DNA from: a virus
IMG/VR virus record: IMGVR_UViG_3300044636_000167
Span: 1 to 33,882 of that record
Reading direction: 5' to 3' (one strand)
Length of the DNA stretch: 33,882 nt
Part shown: piece after piece, positions 27,505-33,882 of the stretch
Layout: each line of letters opens with the position of its first letter
Position numbering within the stretch: position 1 is the stretch's first letter
Program-made: the position numbers and the translations under genes
Notes under the pieces: model-generated
Databases searched by the model: none
Told to the model about the DNA's origin: nothing
Seen by the model: the letters and a program-made list of their open reading frames with translations, nothing else

Positions 27505-28085
27505 GTAAAGAATTAGATTTTTTAGAAACCTTTTTCCAAACAGCTATTGATAAAATAGTAGATAACCTTTCAACTATGAAAGATAGTAAAGGTCACAACA
27601 GGTTTAGTAGTGGTGTAACAGCACAGGAGGTAGGACAACCCGATAACCAACAGATAACAGAGTATGCAACTAAGTGGGTGGTTCAAATCTATATGCCTTA
27701 CTACTACGAGTTTATTGATGAAGGTGTAAGTGGTTGGGCAAACGAGAAAAAGAACACAGGAAGGTTCAAGTTTAAAAAGAACGGCAGACCAATACCACGT
27801 GAAGCTATCCTTTCTTTTATGCGAAATAGGGGAATAGTGTATGATGGTTACCAAGATGATAAAAAGAAGAAAGGTGTTAAGAGTAAACAATCCATCAAGG
27901 ATAAGTTAAACCAATTAGCCTACATAATCGGCAGGTCAATAAAAAGAAAGGGAACAGAAGGAGTACCGTTTTATTCAAGCGTAATGACTGAAGACTTTTT
28001 TAAATCCTTTGAAACTAACTTCTTAGATGTGTACGGTGATAAAGTTCTAAACGACATTGAGTTTGTTTTTAAAAACAAAAGCTAA
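27501..28085 (+). CDS. tail/neck protein, gp10-like
   Basis: 194 residues, coupled by ATGA to the frameshifted chaperone frame. MPYYYEFIDEGVSGW, GRFKFKKNGRPIPREAILSF and AYIIGRSIKRKGTEGVPFYS, FFKSFETNF match a Bacteroidota phage family related in character to HK97 gp10 (tail completion). Basic middle part with KKKKGVKSKQ. Soluble. Role in tail or neck completion is inferred from this similarity and from position between chaperone and tail tip genes. Confidence 0.5.
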   Translation: MSKELDFLETFFQTAIDKIVDNLSTMKDSKGHNRFSSGVTAQEVGQPDNQQITEYATKWVVQIYMPYYYEFIDEGVSGWANEKKNTGRFKFKKNGRPIPREAILSFMRNRGIVYDGYQDDKKKKGVKSKQSIKDKLNQLAYIIGRSIKRKGTEGVPFYSSVMTEDFFKSFETNFLDVYGDKVLNDIEFVFKNKS

Positions 28086-28106
28086 ATTATTACTTTTAAG
28101 AATAGT

Positions 28107-29408
28107 ATGGCAATTACTATTCAACAGCAACCATTCACAAGCGGAACATCTTATTTCTTTCCCGTTGGTAATCCAATAGAATTTTTAGTAAGTTCATCTT
28201 TAAGTACAGCACCTAATTTTAAAATAGAGGTTAAGGTATATTCACCTGACACAGATGCTACACCTATTGCAACTTTAAGATATGACATAATACCTTCCAC
28301 TACTCAAATATTATTTGATGCAAGGCAAATCTTACAGTCAAAGATAACAGAGGGAATTACTAACCTAAGAACAAGTGCAACAGGTATTAAGTACGAAACC
28401 ACTAAATACAAAACAGCAAAGGTTACATTCGGTGAAAGCTATGGAGCAATACCATCAGTAACAGGAAGCCCGACATCATCGGGAGTATTTAACTTTTATA
28501 ACGGATTCTTTAAGTATCAAGGTTGGGCAGCTAACGATTGGCAAGACTACAATCTTAATAGTGGTACAGGCACAAATCAATTTAACAAACTACTTACCGG
28601 GTTTGACAATGGAGTAAGTGCAACAGATGCGGCAGTTAGTGCAGCACCTGCAACATACTTCAAAGGCGGTTACAACGTTAAGAAAATAAACTATAATCAA
28701 TTAACACAAATTCAATGGCTATGGAAGGGTGCAAGTGGTTCATTCAGTATTGCACAGTTTGCATTCTTTACAGAAGCACCTGCACTTTCATTTAGTTATT
28801 CTACATCTGTAACTTCAGTAGCTTCTATGCAATCAATGAACATAGGAACGGCAGCCTTGTTAGCAATAGGAAGCGGAACTATATTAGGATTAGACAGTAA
28901 TGAAAAGTATTTCTATGTTTGTATTAAAACAGGTGGTGCAGGTTATCAGTTAAGCAAATGTTATTTATATGAAATAGACTGGACACCTTGTTCCAAATTT
29001 GAAACCTTTGAGATACATTGGTTGAATAGATACGGTGGATGGGATAGTTGGATTTTTAACAAGCGTTCACGTCATACAACCGAAATAGAACGGCAGAGTT
29101 ACAATCCAACATTCCTTCCAATATCAGGAAGCACGATAGTAAGAAACAGCTACGATATAACAGGAAAGAATTTTATTGTAAGCACCAAAGAAAGCTACAC
29201 ACTAAATTCAGATATATTAAAGCAATGGGAACTTGATGGATTAGAAGATTTAATTACTTCTCCTATGGTTTATTGGAATAGTGCCGATGGATTTGTAAAC
29301 ATTACCGTTAAAGACCCAAATGTATTTGAACATAAAACAAACACCGTAGATAAATTATTTAACCTTTCGTTTAGTTTTGAGATTGATAACCAAGATAGAA
29401 GACAATGA
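28107..29408 (+). CDS. tail protein, probable distal-tail/tail-tip component
   Basis: 433 residues, beta-rich, no membrane segment. N-terminal MAITIQQQPFTSGTSYFFPV and NPIEFLVSSSLSTAPNFKIE suggest an immunoglobulin-like or distal-tail module; C-terminal FEIHWLNRYGGWDSWIFNKR, LEDLITSPMVYW and NLSFSFEIDNQDRRQ form the well-known end of a tail protein family of Bacteroidota phages. It is followed with a four-base overlap by the largest tail gene. It is likely part of the tail tip or baseplate. Confidence 0.6.
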   Translation: MAITIQQQPFTSGTSYFFPVGNPIEFLVSSSLSTAPNFKIEVKVYSPDTDATPIATLRYDIIPSTTQILFDARQILQSKITEGITNLRTSATGIKYETTKYKTAKVTFGESYGAIPSVTGSPTSSGVFNFYNGFFKYQGWAANDWQDYNLNSGTGTNQFNKLLTGFDNGVSATDAAVSAAPATYFKGGYNVKKINYNQLTQIQWLWKGASGSFSIAQFAFFTEAPALSFSYSTSVTSVASMQSMNIGTAALLAIGSGTILGLDSNEKYFYVCIKTGGAGYQLSKCYLYEIDWTPCSKFETFEIHWLNRYGGWDSWIFNKRSRHTTEIERQSYNPTFLPISGSTIVRNSYDITGKNFIVSTKESYTLNSDILKQWELDGLEDLITSPMVYWNSADGFVNITVKDPNVFEHKTNTVDKLFNLSFSFEIDNQDRRQ

Positions 29409-32272
29409 TAAATGTATTTATTAATGGTGTTAATTGCCCGATTGTAAATGATGATTCAATATTAATTACTAAAAAGATAGTTGATATTGAAAACCCCGAA
29501 CAAAAGCAGATAGATTACTCAAAGGGATTCTTAATTCAGAACACACCTGCGGTAGCTACTTTATTTGGGATGATATTTGAAGTCAACAAAGAAATTCAAA
29601 ACACATCTTTAACTAATTTCAATGCAGACTTTAACCCGAACTTAAAAGCTAAGTGTGTTGTTATGAATGACAATGCAATAGTTATGAGTGGGTTTTGTCA
29701 AATGATTGATATAGTTATCTTAGACGGCAATAAAATAGCCTACAATGTAAACGTATATGCTGCCATTGGAAACTTCTTTAACGATATTAAGAATTTAAAG
29801 TTAAGTGATATTAGTTTTACTGACTTAAATCATTCTTGGACAAAAGCAAATGTTGAAGCAAGTTGGACACCGACATTAGGAGTAGGTTATGTATATCCAA
29901 TGATTAACTACGGACTAACCAATAATATAAATACTTTAAGTGTTACTCAATTTAGACCAGCAATATTTGTTAAGGACATTATAGATAGAATATTCACGGC
30001 AGCAGGATGGAGTTATTCAAGTGCCTTTTTAAATAGCACAAGATTTAAAAGTTTAATTCTTCCTTTTACACAAGAAAAGCTACTTAATTCTAACGGAACA
30101 ATAGTGGCACGTAGTTTTACAGTAGGCAAAGGAACATCACAAACGGCTACAAGTGGAAACTACAATGATAAAGCAAGTCAGCCTATATTACAATTAACCA
30201 CAGCAACAGGAACAGTTGGAGGTCATTTATTGTCAAATGACTTTTACGGAGGATTTAATACAGGTACTTATACATGGACTTGTACCGACAGTGGTAATTA
30301 TAAATTTGGAATAGAAGCTGAAATGTTTATGACAGCTACTACAAGTAAGCCAGTATTAACAGGTGGTTGTTCAATAAATTTAGTAATAGAACGTTCAGGA
30401 ATTAGAGAATATGCAGATTTATGGACAATAATATTTAATACTTTTACAGGTAGTACGCAAGTTTCAGCAACATCAACATTAAAGCAAACTTCAAATACAC
30501 ACTTATTACAAACAGGAGATAAGGTTTATTTGGTTGCTACTAATTTTTATGTAGAACTTGATGCAAGTTATTTAAATATAAAATTAGGTTCTAAAGTAAA
30601 CGGTGATATGAATGTTACTATTAATTCATTATTTCTTCAAAATATTCCACAGCCTGAAATAGTTTTAGGAGATACTATAAATGTTAGTGATTTATTGCCT
30701 TCTGATTATTTACAAAAAGATTTTATTTTAAGTTTAAGTAAAATGTTTAATCTTTACTTTGACCAAATAAACGATAAGACATTATTAATAGAGCCACGTG
30801 AAGACTACTACACATCTGATGTAGTTGATTGGACAACCAAAATAGACATAGGACAAAACGTTGTTTTTACACCTATGGGAATGAACCAACAAAAACGTTA
30901 CAAGTTTACTTACGAGCAAGACACCGACAGACTTAACAACTCTTATTATACAGCAAATAAAGAAGTTTATGGAAGTGAATTTATTGATATTGAAACTGAT
31001 TTCTTAACCGAAACAAAAGAGATAAAACCAATCTTTGCAGCAACTCCATTAAGTAATTTAACAGGTGATGACAAAATAGTAAGTGATTTTACATTTGTAG
31101 ACCAAGACAATCAGGTCAAGCAAGGTAAATCTAAAATAAGAATACTTTATTGGGGTGGTTTATTACCTTGTAAAAGATGGTTTTTAAAATCTGCATTATT
31201 AACATCTAAAACTACATATCCTTATGCAGGACATTTAGACAATCCATATAACCCTACGTTTGACTTAAACTATGGTAGTTTAATAAATGTGTATTATGAT
31301 GCAGCATTAGGAGTAAGACCAGACATAGAAGTTACGGACAACAATCTTTATAAGGCATATTGGGAACAAACAGTATTAGATATAACCAATAAAAACTCTA
31401 AAGTATTAGAAGCCTATTTTGATTTATCAGTATTTGATTTTATAACTTTAAGTTTTAGAAAGCAATATTTTATTAAAGAAGCCTATTATAGATTGTTAAG
31501 CGTTGAAGACTTTGATATAAGCGGAACAAAACTAACCAAATGTAGATTATTAAAAGTAAATCGTGAAGCAGCTAAAGCAACTTCTGTAAAAATATTAAGA
31601 GGTGGCACAGGAGTATATGATAGTGGCAAACCATTACCTTATCGTTATAATATTAATTTAGGAGTAGATGGTAATACTATTAGAACAGATAAAAACTATG
31701 GAGGTAGTGACAATATTAATTCGGGAGTTAATACTATTGTAAAAGGTTCAAATAACAATGTGCCAATAGGAGTAAAAGATGTTTTTATTTTAGGTTCAGA
31801 CAGCACTAAGGTTTATAACGATAGAGTATTTTTATTTAATTCTGATAGTGCTGAAATGAATCGTGATGGTGCAATGTTCAATAATTGTTTAGCTGAATAT
31901 AAAACAGAGTTTACAGTAGATGATGCATTTTTAAAAGCAATAGATGGAGGTGCAGTAACGGAAGTATTGCCACAATTAGCAGCAAATGAATATTATGATA
32001 TTACAAGATTTGCATTAGAAGCAATGAATACGGGAACTGGATATAGTTGGACAGGAACAGGAGATATAAAATTAAAAACAGATACTGATGCAACTTTAAT
32101 GGCAACCATCTTAGGAGTTAATTGGTTAGGATTAACAACAGGTTATGGATTAGGAACGGTAACAGGAGGTTACAATCTTTTAAGAAATGTAAATCTATCA
32201 ATAGATGGAACTTGGTTAAGTGGAACAACAGATATTAGATTAGTAATTTATTATAAAATAGTAATAGTATAA
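29405..32272 (+). CDS. large tail protein (tail-tip/baseplate, host-contact)
   Basis: 955 residues. N-terminal ILITKKIVDIENPEQKQIDY, SKGFLIQNTPAVATLFGMIF, GNFFNDIKNLKLSDI and RPAIFVKDIIDRIFTAAGW match a widespread tail protein family of Bacteroidota phages. The middle (residues 220-430) is a beta-rich domain with GTYTWTCTDSGNYKFGIEAE, possibly carbohydrate-binding. Residues 430-730 resemble a tail-hub-like region. The last 200 residues hold glycine/asparagine-rich repeats (GSDNINSGVNTIVKGSNNNV) like left-handed beta-helix tips, then a receptor-tip-like end. TAATG joins it to the tape measure. Confidence 0.6.
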   Translation: MINVFINGVNCPIVNDDSILITKKIVDIENPEQKQIDYSKGFLIQNTPAVATLFGMIFEVNKEIQNTSLTNFNADFNPNLKAKCVVMNDNAIVMSGFCQMIDIVILDGNKIAYNVNVYAAIGNFFNDIKNLKLSDISFTDLNHSWTKANVEASWTPTLGVGYVYPMINYGLTNNINTLSVTQFRPAIFVKDIIDRIFTAAGWSYSSAFLNSTRFKSLILPFTQEKLLNSNGTIVARSFTVGKGTSQTATSGNYNDKASQPILQLTTATGTVGGHLLSNDFYGGFNTGTYTWTCTDSGNYKFGIEAEMFMTATTSKPVLTGGCSINLVIERSGIREYADLWTIIFNTFTGSTQVSATSTLKQTSNTHLLQTGDKVYLVATNFYVELDASYLNIKLGSKVNGDMNVTINSLFLQNIPQPEIVLGDTINVSDLLPSDYLQKDFILSLSKMFNLYFDQINDKTLLIEPREDYYTSDVVDWTTKIDIGQNVVFTPMGMNQQKRYKFTYEQDTDRLNNSYYTANKEVYGSEFIDIETDFLTETKEIKPIFAATPLSNLTGDDKIVSDFTFVDQDNQVKQGKSKIRILYWGGLLPCKRWFLKSALLTSKTTYPYAGHLDNPYNPTFDLNYGSLINVYYDAALGVRPDIEVTDNNLYKAYWEQTVLDITNKNSKVLEAYFDLSVFDFITLSFRKQYFIKEAYYRLLSVEDFDISGTKLTKCRLLKVNREAAKATSVKILRGGTGVYDSGKPLPYRYNINLGVDGNTIRTDKNYGGSDNINSGVNTIVKGSNNNVPIGVKDVFILGSDSTKVYNDRVFLFNSDSAEMNRDGAMFNNCLAEYKTEFTVDDAFLKAIDGGAVTEVLPQLAANEYYDITRFALEAMNTGTGYSWTGTGDIKLKTDTDATLMATILGVNWLGLTTGYGLGTVTGGYNLLRNVNLSIDGTWLSGTTDIRLVIYYKIVIV

Positions 32273-33882
32273 TGGCAGAAAAGAAAATAAGTTTAGACTT
32301 AGAAATAAACAAAGGTAGTTCTGATAAGTCGGTAAAAAGTATTAAGACCGAATTAAGGGAAGCCAAAGAAGAAGCTATTGCATTAGCCCGTAAGTTTGGG
32401 GAGTTAAGCCCTGAAGCTACAAAGGCAGCAGCTAAATTAGCATCCTTAAAGGATGAGATGGGTGATTTAAACGAAAAGGTAAATGGTTTAAACCCTGATA
32501 AGTTTGCAAGACTTTCAACATTAACCAACGGAGTAGTACGAGGATTTCAAGCGGCAAGTGGTGCAGCCGTTTTATTTGGTAATACAAGCGAAGATATAGA
32601 GAAAACCATAGCTAAATTACAGGCTACAATGGCATTTGCTGATGGTATTCAGGGTGTAATGGATGCCCGAAAGTCATTTGTTGATTTAGGAAATCAAATA
32701 AAAGGTGGAGTAGTTAACGCATTTACATCTTTAACTGCTGCAAAAATAGCAGATGCTCAAGCAACTGGCACAATGACAGCAGCACAAAAGGCTTATGCCT
32801 TTGCTGTTGGAACATCAACAGGTGCAATGAAAGTATTTAGAGCCACATTAGCATCAACAGGAATAGGATTATTAGTTATAGCAGTTGGTGTATTAATTAG
32901 TAAAATACTTGAATACAATGAATCCATAGATGCGGAAGCCATAGCAGATAAAAAAGCTAAAGATGAAAAAGAAAAACTTAACGAGCAACTTGAAAAACAA
33001 TATGATAAAACTGAAAAATTAAATGCTGCAAGAGAAGGTGGAATTGACCAACTTAATCGTGAACTAAAATCATTAGAAGCAAATGGTGCATCAGCAGAAG
33101 CAATATTCAAAAAGAAACAAGAAATATTATTAGAAGAGCAACGTATATTAGGCAGAGCAAATGCAAGTGGCATTGATAAAGCTAAAGAGTATGCTGATAA
33201 AACAAATGAAATTGAAAATAGTAAAGCGGAGTATAAGAAGAAATTAGCAGATGATGCTAAAATACAAGCTAAGAAAGATACTGATAAAGCTATTGAAGAT
33301 GCAAAAGTAGCAGCAGAAAAAGAAAAGCAAAGACTTGCTATTGATTTTCAGTCTAAGTTGGATTTAATAAAAGATGCTAACGAAAAAGAACTTGTTGAAT
33401 TTGATGCAAAGAGGGAAGCAGAAAGAAAGGCGGCTGAATTAGTAAATGCTGACCTGATAAAATTTGATAGTGCCACTCTTCTATTGAGAGGAAATATTGA
33501 AAGAAATCAAATTGAAGAAAATAATAAAAAGAAATTAGAACAAGAAAAGAAATTTCAAGAAGATTTAAAAAAAATAAAAGATGATGAGTTAGCTTTAACT
33601 GAAGAATTAACTAAACAATATTTTGATAAGCAAAGACTTGAAATAACTAACAATCATATTAAAAATAAAACAAGTGATGAAGCATTTGCAAAAGAACTTG
33701 AAAATGTAAAAATTAGAGAACTTAACGCTAAATTAGTTGCACAAAAAGATTATGGGATAGATACAACAGCCACAGAATTAGAGATAGCAAATGCAACTAA
33801 TGAGATAAATACAAAATCAAATACTAAGTCATTAGAAGAACAGAAAAAGTATGAAGAATCATTACAATCTTTAAAATCTCAA
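32272..33882 (+). CDS. tail tape measure protein (3' partial)
   Basis: The frame runs from ATG 32272, overlapping the previous stop (TAATG), to the end of the window, 537 codons without a stop. MAEKKISLDLEINKGSSDKS opens the protein, then KSIKTELREAKEEAIALARK begins the long coiled-coil typical of tape measures. A hydrophobic helix with GIGLLVIAVGVLI lies near residue 205. The rest is Lys/Glu/Ala-rich coiled coil. It fixes tail length and may help DNA passage through the cell envelope. The C-terminal part is outside the window. Confidence 0.8.
   Translation, partial: MAEKKISLDLEINKGSSDKSVKSIKTELREAKEEAIALARKFGELSPEATKAAAKLASLKDEMGDLNEKVNGLNPDKFARLSTLTNGVVRGFQAASGAAVLFGNTSEDIEKTIAKLQATMAFADGIQGVMDARKSFVDLGNQIKGGVVNAFTSLTAAKIADAQATGTMTAAQKAYAFAVGTSTGAMKVFRATLASTGIGLLVIAVGVLISKILEYNESIDAEAIADKKAKDEKEKLNEQLEKQYDKTEKLNAAREGGIDQLNRELKSLEANGASAEAIFKKKQEILLEEQRILGRANASGIDKAKEYADKTNEIENSKAEYKKKLADDAKIQAKKDTDKAIEDAKVAAEKEKQRLAIDFQSKLDLIKDANEKELVEFDAKREAERKAAELVNADLIKFDSATLLLRGNIERNQIEENNKKKLEQEKKFQEDLKKIKDDELALTEELTKQYFDKQRLEITNNHIKNKTSDEAFAKELENVKIRELNAKLVAQKDYGIDTTATELEIANATNEINTKSNTKSLEEQKKYEESLQSLKSQ

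Overview
The window is a slice of a tailed-phage genome (siphovirus type) that infects a member of the Bacteroidota. The evidence is strongly A+T-rich DNA, every convincing gene on the + strand, almost no Shine-Dalgarno sequences, Bacteroidota-type promoter boxes (TAnnTTTG, sometimes with an upstream TTG), and structural protein families typical of Bacteroidota phages. It opens inside the major capsid gene and closes inside the tape-measure gene, so both ends are cut. No integrase, excisionase or clear CI-type repressor is visible, so the lifestyle cannot be decided here. Family names were assigned by reading the proteins; no database search was possible.

Layout. 1-4.9 kb: capsid, portal, adaptor and tail-completion genes. 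4.9-8 kb: tail fibre and adhesin-like genes. 8-9.9 kb: lysis cassette (small membrane proteins, endolysin, membrane-anchored coiled-coil protein). 9.9-11.3 kb: DUF3310 protein, metallophosphoesterase and a small gene. 11.3-11.9 kb: about 590 bases without a credible protein gene, holding a predicted small RNA and a separate large multi-stem structured element. 11.9-13.3 kb: small early-type genes. 13.3-19.5 kb: replication and recombination (DUF6291-like putative initiator with an internal iteron/AT-rich/palindrome origin candidate, NinG, PAPS-reductase-like protein, ERF annealing protein, YqaJ/lambda-type exonuclease, DnaA-domain-IV-like protein, XRE and winged-helix regulators). 19.5-25.1 kb: a sigma-like factor followed by a cluster of glycosyltransferases, a methyltransferase, a nucleotidyltransferase and a phosphatase-kinase fusion, interrupted by a GIY-YIG homing endonuclease. 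25.2-33.9 kb: terminase subunits, a tail-assembly chaperone with a probable -1 frameshift, tail proteins and the tape measure.

How it fits together. Genes are tightly packed, often with ATGA or TAATG overlaps, so translational coupling probably replaces ribosome binding sites. Three promoter regions (11.86, 16.09 and 18.65 kb) share an ATTTAGA-N5-TCTAAAT palindrome 35 or 36 bases before a TATTTTG or TATTTG box. The third lies directly before the XRE regulator gene, which suggests a small phage regulon. ERF plus exonuclease would form a two-component annealing recombination system, with NinG acting on branched DNA. The glycan cluster looks like a phage-borne route for making and attaching an activated sugar or alcohol-phosphate group to DNA, virion or cell surface; its target is unknown.

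The most unusual items are the structured RNA region at 11.4-11.8 kb, the lambda-like origin architecture at 13.53-13.66 kb, the shared operator set, and the homing-endonuclease insertion that supplies a new start codon to the glycosyltransferase gene it interrupts.
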